NCBI RefSeq assembly: GCF_020404845.1
Contig: NZ_JAIOJZ010000003.1
Location: 124,001-188,000, forward strand
Reading direction: 5' to 3'
Length of the DNA: 64,000 nt
From: Streptomyces hyderabadensis
GTDB taxonomy: Bacteria; Actinomycetota; Actinomycetes; Streptomycetales; Streptomycetaceae
The first letter of the stretch is position 1, and every line of letters starts with the position of its first letter. The position numbers and the translations under genes are program-made. Under the pieces are notes generated by a model, which saw only the letters and a list, made by a program, of their open reading frames with translations, searched no databases and was not told where the DNA came from. Positions 9,788 through 18,867 of this stretch are shown in pieces.

Positions 9788-10306
9788 GTGACCACCCAGC
9801 CGCCGCCTCAGGGCAACCCGTTCGCGCAGAACCAGCCGCAGGCTCCGCAGCAGCCTCAGGGGCAGAACCCCTACGCCCAGGGCCAGCCGGGCTTCCCGCA
9901 GCAGGCCGGCCAGCCCGGGTTCCCGCAGCAGGGTGCGCCGTACGCCCCGGTGCCGCCGCAGCCCGCCCGCCGCAAGCTGAGCTTCAAGACGATCAAGAAC
10001 ATCGTCATCGCGGTGGTCGTCGTGGGTGTCGCGGTGGGCGGTTACATCGCCAGCCGGGACGACGCCGACACGGCTGCGGTGGGCGACTGCATGCACCGCG
10101 GCAGCACCAACGACTCCGACCCGGACCTCGAGGTCGTCGACTGCGGTGACTCGAAGGCCCAGTACGTGGTGCTGGCCAAGATCGAGGGCTCCTTCTCCGC
10201 TCTCACCGCTGAGAGCAAGTGCAAGGAAGCGGCCAAGGACTTCCAGTACTCGTACACCGAGAGTGGCAGCGGCAGCGACTTCCTGCTCTGCCTGAAGGAC
10301 AAGTAA
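9788..10306 (+). CDS. LppU/SCO3897-like single-pass membrane protein
   Basis: 172 residues. A Gln/Pro-rich cytoplasmic N-terminus (NPFAQNQPQAPQQPQGQNPY) is followed by one transmembrane helix (IVIAVVVVGVAVGGYIAS) and an extracytoplasmic domain of about 80 residues. That domain has four cysteines, in GDCMH, VDCGD, ESKCKE and FLLCLKD, probably two disulfides. The GTG start follows AGGGGGA; longer in-frame versions overlap the MFS gene. The architecture matches the family named after SCO3897/LppU, whose function is not known to me. The gene ends at a parS-containing palindrome. Confidence 0.8.
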   Translation: MTTQPPPQGNPFAQNQPQAPQQPQGQNPYAQGQPGFPQQAGQPGFPQQGAPYAPVPPQPARRKLSFKTIKNIVIAVVVVGVAVGGYIASRDDADTAAVGDCMHRGSTNDSDPDLEVVDCGDSKAQYVVLAKIEGSFSALTAESKCKEAAKDFQYSYTESGSGSDFLLCLKDK

Positions 10307-10322
10307 GGACGCAGTCCCACAC

Positions 10323-10364
10323 GGCGAAGGGGCGATGTTTCACGTGAAACATCGCCCCTTCGCC
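10323..10364. terminator. 42-bp perfect palindrome, bidirectional terminator built around a parS site
   Basis: GGCGAAGGGGCGAT on the left and its exact complement on the right extend the parS palindrome to 42 bp with no mismatch and no spacer. It lies between the convergent ends of the LppU-like gene and the tRNA nucleotidyltransferase gene. Confidence 0.8.
10337..10350. other. parS site 3
   Basis: Exact GTTTCACGTGAAAC at the centre of a larger palindrome between convergent genes. Confidence 0.95.
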
Positions 10365-10390
10365 TGTCCGTCACCTTCGGCTTCGGTGAC

Positions 10391-11833
10391 CTACTCCTGA
10401 CTGGCCCACCACTCCTTGAGCGCCGCCACCGCCGCGTCGTGCTCCATCGGCCCGTTCTCCAGGCGAAGCTCCAGCAGGTGCTTGTACGCCTGCCCCACGG
10501 CCGGCCCGGGACGGATACCGAGGATCTCCATGATCTCGTTGCCGTCCAGGTCCGGGCGGATCGCGTCCAGCTCCTCCTGCTCCTGAAGCTGCGCGATCCG
10601 TTCCTCAAGCCCGTCGTAGGCCCGGGAGAGGGCCGCCGCCTTGCGCTTGTTGCGCGTCGTGCAGTCCGACCGCGTCAGCTTGTGGAGGCGGTCCAGCAGC
10701 GGCCCCGCGTCCCGGACGTAACGGCGGACCGCGGAGTCCGTCCACTCGCCCGTGCCGTAGCCGTGGAAGCGCAGGTGCAGCTCGACCAGGCGTGAGACGT
10801 CCTTGACCAGCTCGTTTGAGTACTTGAGCGCGAGCATGCGTTTCTTCGTCATCTTGGCCCCGACCACCTCGTGGTGGTGGAACGAGACCCTGCCGTCCTT
10901 CTCGAAGCGGCGGGTGCGCGGCTTGCCGATGTCGTGCAGCAGGGCCGCGAGGCGAAGGGTCAGGTCGGGCCCCTCGCTCTCCAGGTCCATCGCCTGCTCC
11001 AGGACGATGAGCGTGTGGTCGTAGACGTCCTTGTGCCGGTGGTGCTCGTCACGCTCCAGCCGCAGGGCCGGCAGCTCGGGCAGGACCCGCTCGGCGAGCC
11101 CGGTCTCCACCAGCAGACTCAGCCCCTTGCGCGGGTGCGAGGAGAGGATGAGCTTGTTCAGCTCGTCCCGCACCCGCTCGGCCGAGACGATGTCGATGCG
11201 TCCGGCCATGTCGCGCATCGCCTCGACGACCTCCGGCGCCACCTCGAAGTCGAGCTGCGCGGCGAAGCGCGCGGCCCGCATCATCCGGAGCGGGTCGTCC
11301 GAGAACGAGTCCTCCGGAGTCCCGGGAGTGCGCAGCACACCGGCCGCGAGGTCGTCGAGCCCGCCGTGCGGGTCGATGAACACCTGGTCCGGGAGCGCGA
11401 CGGCCATCGCGTTCACCGTGAAGTCACGCCGGACCAGGTCCTGCTCGATGGAGTCGCCGTAGGACACCTCCGGCTTGCGCGAGGTGCGGTCGTAGGCCTC
11501 CGACCGGTAGGTGGTCACCTCGATCTGCCAGCCGTCCTTCTGCCCCCCGACCGTGCCGAAGGCGATCCCGACCTCCCAGACCGCGTCCGCCCAGGGACGC
11601 ATGATCTTCAGTACGTCCTGAGGACGGGCGTCGGTCGTGAAGTCCAGGTCGTTGCCGAGCCGCCCGAGCAAGGCGTCCCGGACCGATCCGCCGACCAGGG
11701 CGAGCGAGAACCCGGCCTCCTGGAAACGGCGGGCGAGATCGTCGGCGGCCGGGGCGATCCGCAGCGGCTCACTCACCGCGCGGGGCTGCTCCTGGCTCAG
11801 GACATGGGGACTGACTTCGTTGGCGTTCGGCAC
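10391..11833 (-). CDS. pcnA: CCA tRNA nucleotidyltransferase, class II with HD domain
   Basis: 480 residues. The polymerase-beta-like head has LVGGSVRDALLGR and the metal-binding NDLDFTTDA. RRDFTVNAMA and the ERVRDELNKL neck domain follow. An HD domain follows with RHKDVYDHTL and LLHDIGKP, then HHHEVVG. It adds or repairs the CCA tail of tRNAs; actinobacterial members keep the name pcnA, and poly(A) polymerase activity cannot be excluded from sequence. tRNA-Ala in this window lacks an encoded CCA and would need this enzyme. The GTG at 11833 fits the family length, but its ribosome site is weak, so the start is less certain. Confidence 0.92.
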   Translation of the reverse strand: MPNANEVSPHVLSQEQPRAVSEPLRIAPAADDLARRFQEAGFSLALVGGSVRDALLGRLGNDLDFTTDARPQDVLKIMRPWADAVWEVGIAFGTVGGQKDGWQIEVTTYRSEAYDRTSRKPEVSYGDSIEQDLVRRDFTVNAMAVALPDQVFIDPHGGLDDLAAGVLRTPGTPEDSFSDDPLRMMRAARFAAQLDFEVAPEVVEAMRDMAGRIDIVSAERVRDELNKLILSSHPRKGLSLLVETGLAERVLPELPALRLERDEHHRHKDVYDHTLIVLEQAMDLESEGPDLTLRLAALLHDIGKPRTRRFEKDGRVSFHHHEVVGAKMTKKRMLALKYSNELVKDVSRLVELHLRFHGYGTGEWTDSAVRRYVRDAGPLLDRLHKLTRSDCTTRNKRKAAALSRAYDGLEERIAQLQEQEELDAIRPDLDGNEIMEILGIRPGPAVGQAYKHLLELRLENGPMEHDAAVAALKEWWASQE

Positions 11834-12060
11834 AACAGAAAAGGGTACGTGGCCCAGGGGGAGACGGGCGCCCCGATTGATCGCGCACCGAACACCCCAC
11901 TTCCGCACCGCTCCCTTTATAGGGGCACATAGCGGTAAGCCCGGCGTCAGGCTGCGGATCTTGTGGCGTACGCCGCGGCACTTCCCCTCCCCGCACATCG
12001 TTACCATGCGTGGACGCACATTCCGACGACCACTGATCACGACGAGGGACGGGCGAGCGC

Positions 12061-14466
12061 GTGGCCGAGGCGGCAGACTTCCAGGGGACCAGTGCCTCAC
12101 CTGCCCGCCGGTGGCTGCGGCGCACCACGGCACTGCTCGCCGGGGCGCCGCTGCTGGCCGGTCTGGTCCAGCTGCCCGCCGCCGGCTCGGCGCACGCCGA
12201 GGAGGCGAGTGCCGCCCTGGCCGACTCCGACTCCGGTTCGGTGGCCGTCGCCGTCGACTCCCTCACCCCCTCCGCGCCCACGGACGGGGACACGGTGACC
12301 GTGTCGGGCACCGTGACCAACAAGGGCAAGCGGACCGTCACCGACGCCCATGTGGGCCTGCGCGTGGGACCACAGGTCGACACCCGCTCGTCGGTCGACG
12401 CGATCGCCAAGAACAGCGACGACCTCCAGGGCTCCATCGCCCCGGAGATCGACGACAAGTACACCGAGAAGTTCTCCAAGCTCACCCCCGGTGTCGCCGA
12501 GCACTTCAACATCTCCGTACCGGTCGACGACCTGAACCTCGGCAACGACGGCGTCTACGAATTCGCCGTCTCGCTCTCCGGTGAGACCTCCGCACAGCCC
12601 TGGGAGCAGGTCCTCGGCATCCAGCGGACCTTCCTGCCGTGGCAGCCCGACGAGGCCGGCACCAGGACGAAGACCACGGCGCTGTGGCCCCTCGTCTCGA
12701 CGACGCACATGGCCGCCGAAACGGGGCCGAACGAGGAGCAGACCCCGGTCTTCCTCAACAACGACCTGGCGAAGGAGATCTCCCCCGGCGGCCGCCTGAA
12801 CCAGATGGTGACGCTGGGCAAGGATCTCGACGTCACCTGGGTCGTCGATCCGGACCTGCTGGCCTCCGTCGACGCGATGACGGGCAGCTACCGCGTCCGG
12901 GACGGGGACAAGACCACCGCCGGCACCCATCAGGCGGTCGCCAAGCAGTGGCTGGCCGACCTGCAGGACGCGGTGGCCGACGAGGAGGTCGTCGCCCTCC
13001 CCTTCGCCGACCCCGACCTGGCGTCCCTGGCCCACAACGGCACGGACGTCACCGGCTCGCTGAGTCAGCTCAAGGACGCCACAGACGTCGTCGACAACAC
13101 GGTCGAGCCGATCCTCCACATGAAGCCGAACACCGACTTCGCCTGGCCCGTGGACGGCGCCGTCGACCGGTCGATCGTCAAGGTCGCCACCTCCGCGGGC
13201 GCCGACAAGGTGATCGCGCGCAGCGACAGCCTGCAGGAGACCAACGGCCTGCCCTACACGCCCTCGGCCGCCCGTCCCATCGGCGGCGGCACCACGGCCG
13301 TTGTGGCGGACGCCCGGCTGTCCACGGCGTTCGAGGGCGACCTGACGAACGCGTCGGCGTCCACGCTCGCCGTGCAGCGCTTCCTCGCCCAGAGCCTCGG
13401 CCTGGGTCTCCAGACCGACAAGCAGCGTAGCGTCGTCATCGCGCCCCAGCGCACGCCCTCCGGAAGCCAGGCACGCGCGATGGCCGAGGCGCTGCGGGCC
13501 CTCCAGGGCGGCACCTGGTCCCAGTCCCAGAAGCTGGCGGCGGCCGCCTCGGCCAAGCCGGACCCGGACGCCGCCACCAAGGTTCCGGGGACCTCCTCCT
13601 ACCCGTCGGCGCTGCGCAAGAAGGAGCTGCCGCGGTCGGCCTTCGTGGAGAGCGCGCAGACGCAGGACGCGCTGGACAGCTTCAAGGTCGTGCTCTCGGA
13701 CCCGTCCCGGGTGGTGACCCCCTTCGGGCGCGCCCTGAACCGGGAGATGTCCGTGTCGTGGCGCGGCCGGGCCGCCGAGGCGGCGTCGTTCCGCGACGGA
13801 GTGAAGTCGTACCTCGACGGGCTGGCCGGCCGGGTCAGACTGATCGACAAGTCGGAGACGAAGCTCTCCGGCCGCAGCGCCACGATCCCGGTCACGGTGC
13901 AGAACAACCTCGTGCAGGACGTCGGCCCCCTGGTCCTGCGGCTCACCTCGACCAACCCGACGCGCCTGGAGATCGACGGCGAGCGCTACCAGGAGCAGCC
14001 GATCTCGGTCTCCGGCGGCCACAGCCAGTCGGTGAAGTTCACCACGTCGGCCAACGCCAACGGCCGGGCGACGGTGATCGCCCAGCTGTACACGCAGGAC
14101 GGGCGGCCCTACGGCGAGCCCGTGACCTTCGACGTGAAGGTCACCGAGATCACCGCCACCGTGATGCTGGTCATCGGTGGCGGCGTCCTGCTGCTCGTCC
14201 TCGCCGGATTCCGGATGTACACGCAGCGCAAGCGGGCCGCCGCGCGCGCCGCCGAGCAGGGTGCGGAGGGCGACTCCGGGGAGCCGGAGGCCGCGGAGAA
14301 CACCGAGGACGGCCCGGAGAACCCTGAGGGCACCGAAGGACGTCTCACGGAGGAGTCCGCGGCACCGGCCCGGGCAGACGACCCGGAGCAGCCGAGTGAC
14401 CCGACACCGGACACCGCAGCGGAAAGCACCGACCCGTCCGGCACGGGTGAGAGAGTGGACCGTTGA
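12061..14466 (+). CDS. Large secreted, membrane-anchored protein, DUF6049-like
   Basis: 801 residues. An N-terminal signal (RRTTALLAGAPLLAGLVQL, then AHAEEA) is followed by about 650 extracytoplasmic residues, a C-terminal transmembrane helix (VMLVIGGGVLLLVLAGF), a basic stop-transfer (RKRAAARA) and an acidic cytoplasmic tail. A beta-sandwich-like segment near 560-690 (TIPVTVQNNLVQDVGPLVLRL) resembles adhesion or alpha-galactosidase NEW3 folds. The mycobacterial counterpart sits in the same place before mviN (Rv3909). murJ starts 44 bases downstream, so a wall-assembly partner role is likely by context. No catalytic residues are recognised. Confidence 0.8.
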   Translation: MAEAADFQGTSASPARRWLRRTTALLAGAPLLAGLVQLPAAGSAHAEEASAALADSDSGSVAVAVDSLTPSAPTDGDTVTVSGTVTNKGKRTVTDAHVGLRVGPQVDTRSSVDAIAKNSDDLQGSIAPEIDDKYTEKFSKLTPGVAEHFNISVPVDDLNLGNDGVYEFAVSLSGETSAQPWEQVLGIQRTFLPWQPDEAGTRTKTTALWPLVSTTHMAAETGPNEEQTPVFLNNDLAKEISPGGRLNQMVTLGKDLDVTWVVDPDLLASVDAMTGSYRVRDGDKTTAGTHQAVAKQWLADLQDAVADEEVVALPFADPDLASLAHNGTDVTGSLSQLKDATDVVDNTVEPILHMKPNTDFAWPVDGAVDRSIVKVATSAGADKVIARSDSLQETNGLPYTPSAARPIGGGTTAVVADARLSTAFEGDLTNASASTLAVQRFLAQSLGLGLQTDKQRSVVIAPQRTPSGSQARAMAEALRALQGGTWSQSQKLAAAASAKPDPDAATKVPGTSSYPSALRKKELPRSAFVESAQTQDALDSFKVVLSDPSRVVTPFGRALNREMSVSWRGRAAEAASFRDGVKSYLDGLAGRVRLIDKSETKLSGRSATIPVTVQNNLVQDVGPLVLRLTSTNPTRLEIDGERYQEQPISVSGGHSQSVKFTTSANANGRATVIAQLYTQDGRPYGEPVTFDVKVTEITATVMLVIGGGVLLLVLAGFRMYTQRKRAAARAAEQGAEGDSGEPEAAENTEDGPENPEGTEGRLTEESAAPARADDPEQPSDPTPDTAAESTDPSGTGERVDR

Positions 14467-14510
14467 GGATGTCGTGGCCGGTCGGCCCGGGACGATGAGG
14501 TGGGGTAACC

Positions 14511-16979
14511 ATGAACGCGCCGTACGACGGTGACCGCGGTCAGGCCGTGGACGGCTCGGGTCACCCCCAGGGCCCGCCGCCGCCGGACCCCGGGCAGACG
14601 CCGCCGCAGCAGCCCGCGGACATGTACCTCCAGGACGCCTACGACCAGGATCCCTACCGGGCGCAGGACCTCTCCGCCCAGGACCCGGTCTCCGAGGCGC
14701 TCTACGACCGCGCCGCGCACCCCCCTCCGCCCCCGGGCGCCTACCCGCAGCAGCCGCTGTACTCCCAGCCCGCCCAGTCGCCCTACGCCCCCGACCCCCG
14801 CGTCTGGGCCCCGCCCCCGGCCCCCGAGCCGGAGGGCCCGACGCAGTACCTGCCGTACGGCGACGACCCCCGGACCACCCAGTTCGTGGGCGTCGACGAC
14901 CTGGTCGGCCAGGCCGGAGAGCAGCGGCACGAGCCGGACGCCTTCGCGCACCTCTTCCGCGACCAGCAGCAGGGCGGCGGCCACCCCTCGTACGACGACC
15001 AGGCGGCCGTTCCCGCCCCGGCCCCGGCGCCGGGACCTTACGGCGGTGCCGCGGGGCCCGGGCAGTACGGCACGACACCGGCTCCGGAGCAGTACGGCGG
15101 CCACCAGGGGCCCGACCCGTACGGGAACGCCGCGGCACACGGCCAGTACGGCGGCCCGGCCCCGGCGCCCGGCCAGTACGGCGGTCACGCTCCGGCGCCC
15201 GGCCAGTACGGGAACGCCCCGGCCCCCGGACAGCACGCGGCGCCCGCACCCGGCCAGTACGCGGTGGCACCCACGCCCGAGGCGGCCGAGGCCCCTCTCC
15301 AGGAGCCCGAGCCCGCCCCCGCGGCCGCTTCGGCCGCGCCCAGGAAGGGCGGCCGCGCGGGGGGCCTGCTGAAGTCGAGCGCCGTGATGGCGGCGGGCAC
15401 GATGGTGTCGCGGCTGACCGGGTTCATCCGGTCCGCGATGATCGTTTCCGCGCTCGGCCTCGCCCTGCTGGGCGAGTCCTTCCAGATCGCCTACCAGCTC
15501 CCGACGATGATCTACATCCTCACCGTCGGCGGCGGTCTCAACTCGGTCTTCGTTCCCCAGCTCGTCCGCGCCATGAAGGACGACGACGACGGCGGCGAGG
15601 CCTACGCGAACCGGCTCCTGACCCTGGTCATGGTGGCCCTCGGCGTCCTGACCGTGCTGGGCATGCTGGCGGCCCCGCTGCTGGTGCGCGCGCTGTCGAA
15701 CCCGGTCGCCTCGGACCCGGCGGCCAACGAGACGGCCATCACCTTCACCCGGTACTTCCTGCCGTCCATCTTCTTCATGGGCGTCCACGTCGTGATGGGG
15801 CAGGTCCTCAACGCCCGGGGACGCTTCGGCGCGATGATGTGGACCCCGGTCCTGAACAACATCGTCATCATCGTCACCCTCGGCATGTTCCTCTGGGTCT
15901 ACGGCACCGCGGCGGACTCCGGGATGACCGTCGCGACCATCCCGGAGGAGGGCAAGCAGCTCCTCGGCATCGGCATCCTGCTCGGACTCGTGGTCCAGGC
16001 GCTGGCGATGATCCCCTACCTGCGGGAGACCGGGTTCAGGCTCCGGCTGCGGTTCGACTGGCGGGGCCACGGTCTCGGCAAGGCCGCGATGCTCGCCAAG
16101 TGGACGATCCTGTTCGTCCTCGCCAACCAGGCGGGCGCCCTCGTCGTCATCCAGCTCGCCACCGCGTCGGTCACGGACACCGACCTCGCCGGCACCGGTT
16201 ACAGCGCCTACGCCAACGCCCAGCTCATCTGGGGTCTGCCGCAGGCCATCATCACGGTCTCCCTGATGGCCGCCCTGCTGCCCCGCATCTCCCGCTCGGC
16301 GTCCGAGGAGGACGGGGGAGCGGTCCGCGACGACATCTCCCAGGGCCTGCGCACCACCGCCGTCGCCATCGTGCCGGTGTCCTTCGGCTTCGTCGCGCTC
16401 GGCATCCCGATGTGCACCCTGATCTTCGGCTCCTCGGGCACGGGCGCGGCCACCAACATGGGCTACATGCTGATGGCCTTCGGCCTCGGCCTCATCCCGT
16501 ACTCGGTGCAGTACGTCGTCCTGCGCGCCTTCTACGCCTACGAGGACACCCGGACGCCCTTCTACAACACCGTCATCGTGGCCGTCGTCAACGCCGCCGC
16601 CTCGGGCCTGTGTTACCTGCTGCTGCCGTCCCGCTGGGCGGTCGTCGGCATGGCGGCCGCCTACGGCCTGGCCTATGTGATCGGCGTGGGCGTCGCCTGG
16701 CGCAGGCTGCGCAAGCGGCTGGGCGGTGACCTGGACGGTGCCCGGGTGCTGCGCACCTACGCCCGGCTGTGCATCGCCTCCGTACCGGCGGCCCTGCTCA
16801 GCGGCGCCGCCTGCTACGCGATCAGCCGCGCGCTCGGCCAGGGCGTCGTGGGGTCGTTCGCCGCGCTGCTGGCCGGCGGGGTGCTGCTGTTCGGTGTCTT
16901 CTTCGTCGCCGCCCGCCGCATGCGCATCGAGGAAGTCAACTCTCTGGTCGGCATGGTGCGCGGACGCCTGGGACGCTGA
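14511..16979 (+). CDS. murJ: MurJ/MviN lipid II flippase with long disordered N-terminal extension
   Basis: 822 residues. The first 280 or so are cytoplasmic, rich in Pro, Gln, Tyr and Gly, with repeated APGQYG-like units. Residues from about 282 (SSAVMAAGTMVSRLTGFIRSAM) are the MOP-superfamily flippase, with about 14 helices. It moves lipid II across the membrane for peptidoglycan synthesis. The extension is absent from the E. coli protein. The pseudokinase-domain protein that in mycobacteria is fused to MviN is here encoded by the next gene. The start follows GGTGGGGT. Confidence 0.93.
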   Translation: MNAPYDGDRGQAVDGSGHPQGPPPPDPGQTPPQQPADMYLQDAYDQDPYRAQDLSAQDPVSEALYDRAAHPPPPPGAYPQQPLYSQPAQSPYAPDPRVWAPPPAPEPEGPTQYLPYGDDPRTTQFVGVDDLVGQAGEQRHEPDAFAHLFRDQQQGGGHPSYDDQAAVPAPAPAPGPYGGAAGPGQYGTTPAPEQYGGHQGPDPYGNAAAHGQYGGPAPAPGQYGGHAPAPGQYGNAPAPGQHAAPAPGQYAVAPTPEAAEAPLQEPEPAPAAASAAPRKGGRAGGLLKSSAVMAAGTMVSRLTGFIRSAMIVSALGLALLGESFQIAYQLPTMIYILTVGGGLNSVFVPQLVRAMKDDDDGGEAYANRLLTLVMVALGVLTVLGMLAAPLLVRALSNPVASDPAANETAITFTRYFLPSIFFMGVHVVMGQVLNARGRFGAMMWTPVLNNIVIIVTLGMFLWVYGTAADSGMTVATIPEEGKQLLGIGILLGLVVQALAMIPYLRETGFRLRLRFDWRGHGLGKAAMLAKWTILFVLANQAGALVVIQLATASVTDTDLAGTGYSAYANAQLIWGLPQAIITVSLMAALLPRISRSASEEDGGAVRDDISQGLRTTAVAIVPVSFGFVALGIPMCTLIFGSSGTGAATNMGYMLMAFGLGLIPYSVQYVVLRAFYAYEDTRTPFYNTVIVAVVNAAASGLCYLLLPSRWAVVGMAAAYGLAYVIGVGVAWRRLRKRLGGDLDGARVLRTYARLCIASVPAALLSGAACYAISRALGQGVVGSFAALLAGGVLLFGVFFVAARRMRIEEVNSLVGMVRGRLGR

Positions 16980-17118
16980 GAGGCGGGGTAGGCGCACAAC
17001 CATCGTCCGCCGCCGTGTGTCGTGCATAGCGGCGGACTGTGGGCACAATTGGGTTCGGCGTCGGACGCGCGGATCGGGAGTCGGCCGACGCGCACGGAAT
17101 GGGGAGGCAGGAACGACG

Positions 17119-18837
17119 GTGGCGGAACGGAGCACAGCTGCCGTCGACGTGGCAGACAACAGCGGCGATGAGCCGCTGACCGCACAGGCGGACCAGTCCA
17201 CGGCCGACGGGGTGGCCAACAACCGGGAGCGGGACACGGACAGCGACGAGGCACAGGGGAACCCCACGAGCGAGGACTCCGGCAAGGCCTCGCCTCCCGA
17301 ACTGCACAGCGGGCACAAGCTCGCCAGACGCTACCGCCTCGAGGAGTGCGTCACCCGTCTGGACGGCTTCAGCAGTTGGCGGGCCGTCGACGAGAAGCTG
17401 CGCCGTGCCGTCGGAGTCCACCTGCTCCCGGCGGACCACGCACGCGCCCGCTCCGTGCTGGCGGCGGCACGCTCGTCCGCCCTGCTCGGCGACCCGCGCT
17501 TCGTCCAGGTGCTGGACGCCGTCGAGGACAACGACCTCGTCTACGTCGTGCACGAGTGGCTCCCCGACGCCACCGAGCTGACCGCGCTCCTCGCCTCCGG
17601 ACCGCTGGAGGTGTACGACGCCTACCAGATGGTCAGTCAGGTCGCGTCGGCCATGGCGGCCGCCCACCGCGAAGGCCTCGCCCATCTGCGCCTGAGCCCC
17701 AACGCGGTGCTGCGTACGTCGACGGGTCAGTGGCGGATCCGCGGCCTCGCCGTCAACGCCGCGCTGCGCGGCATCAGTTCCGACACCCCGCAGCGCACCG
17801 ACACCGAGGCCATCGGCGCCCTCCTGTACGCCACGCTCACCCAGCGCTGGCCGTACGAGAGCGACGCGCACGGGCTGGCGGGTCTGCCCAAGGACGTCGG
17901 GCTGATCCCGCCGGACCAGGTGCGGGCCGGCGTGCACCGCGGCCTGTCGGAACTGGCGATGCGGGCGCTCGCCAACGACGGCGCCACCGCCTCCCGGCAC
18001 GAGGCCCCGTGCACCACGCCGGAGGAACTGGTGAAGGCGATCGGTGAGATGCCCCGCATCCGCCCGCCGGAGCCGGCGTACACCGCACCGCCCCAGTACC
18101 AGCGCACGGCCTACCAGCAGGGCGCATACGGCCGCCCGGCACCGCACCCCGGTGTCACCCAGCCCGTGCCGGCGCCGCCGCCCCCGCTGCAGAGCCGTAC
18201 CGGCAAGGCACTGAAGTGGGGCGTGTCGGCCCTGCTGATCGCCGCACTCGGTCTCGGCAGCTGGCAGCTCGCGGACGCCCTCATGGAACGGGGCGGCAAG
18301 GCCGACGACCCGAACCAGACCCAGACGGTGGACGGCGACGACAAGAACGACGAGCAGACGAAGCCGGCCAAGCCGATCGATGTCCAGGGCGCCCAGGAGT
18401 ACGTCGCCAGCGGCGAGGCCCAGGCACCGCAGGACGTGGCCAACACGTACGACGGCGACGCCTCCACCTTCTGGCGCACGAAGCGGTACAACGAGGGCCC
18501 GGAACTCGCGCCGTACAAGCCCGGCGTCGGCATCGTCTACGACCTCGGTTCGGCCCAGGACGTCTCGACGGCCTCGATCGGACTCCGGTACACCGGAGAC
18601 CACACGACCGTGCACCTCTATGCCGCCGACGCGCTGTCGCCCTCGACAGGAGTCGACGGCATGAAGGAGATCGCGAGCGCCACCACGACCGGCACCTCGC
18701 TCACGGCCAAGGCGTCGAAGCCCGTCAAGACGCGGTACGTCCTGCTGTGGATGACCGACGTGCCGAACGCTCCGTCCGACGGCTACAGCGGCGCCGGCTA
18801 CAAGCAGGCGATCACCGACGTGACGTTCAAGGGCTGA
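17119..18837 (+). CDS. Membrane pseudokinase with extracytoplasmic discoidin-like domain (MurJ partner)
   Basis: 572 residues. A disordered acidic N-terminus precedes a kinase-fold domain (about 70-310) lacking catalytic residues: no glycine loop, GVHLLP in place of the VAVK lysine strand, HLRLSPNAVL for the HRD loop, and RGLAVN in place of DFG. A Pro-rich linker, one helix (WGVSALLIAALGLGSWQLA) and an external beta-sandwich (about 420-570; DGDASTFWRT, VGIVYDLGSAQDV) follow. Mycobacterial MviN carries the same pseudokinase-TM-carbohydrate-binding modules as its C-terminus. The GTG has GGGGAGG upstream. It lies 139 bases after murJ and 30 before the sigma factor gene. Confidence 0.88.
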   Translation: MAERSTAAVDVADNSGDEPLTAQADQSTADGVANNRERDTDSDEAQGNPTSEDSGKASPPELHSGHKLARRYRLEECVTRLDGFSSWRAVDEKLRRAVGVHLLPADHARARSVLAAARSSALLGDPRFVQVLDAVEDNDLVYVVHEWLPDATELTALLASGPLEVYDAYQMVSQVASAMAAAHREGLAHLRLSPNAVLRTSTGQWRIRGLAVNAALRGISSDTPQRTDTEAIGALLYATLTQRWPYESDAHGLAGLPKDVGLIPPDQVRAGVHRGLSELAMRALANDGATASRHEAPCTTPEELVKAIGEMPRIRPPEPAYTAPPQYQRTAYQQGAYGRPAPHPGVTQPVPAPPPPLQSRTGKALKWGVSALLIAALGLGSWQLADALMERGGKADDPNQTQTVDGDDKNDEQTKPAKPIDVQGAQEYVASGEAQAPQDVANTYDGDASTFWRTKRYNEGPELAPYKPGVGIVYDLGSAQDVSTASIGLRYTGDHTTVHLYAADALSPSTGVDGMKEIASATTTGTSLTAKASKPVKTRYVLLWMTDVPNAPSDGYSGAGYKQAITDVTFKG

Positions 18838-18867
18838 GGGACCTTCGCGGAAAGGGGGAGGAGGCCG

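Noticed and set aside
15050..15260. Regular short repeats resembling a CRISPR-like array
   Set aside because: They are in-frame APGQYG-type codon repeats of the murJ extension, with no constant repeat/unique spacer pattern.
17119..18837. Active Ser/Thr kinase
   Set aside because: The catalytic lysine, HRD aspartate and DFG aspartate are all replaced, so it is called a pseudokinase.
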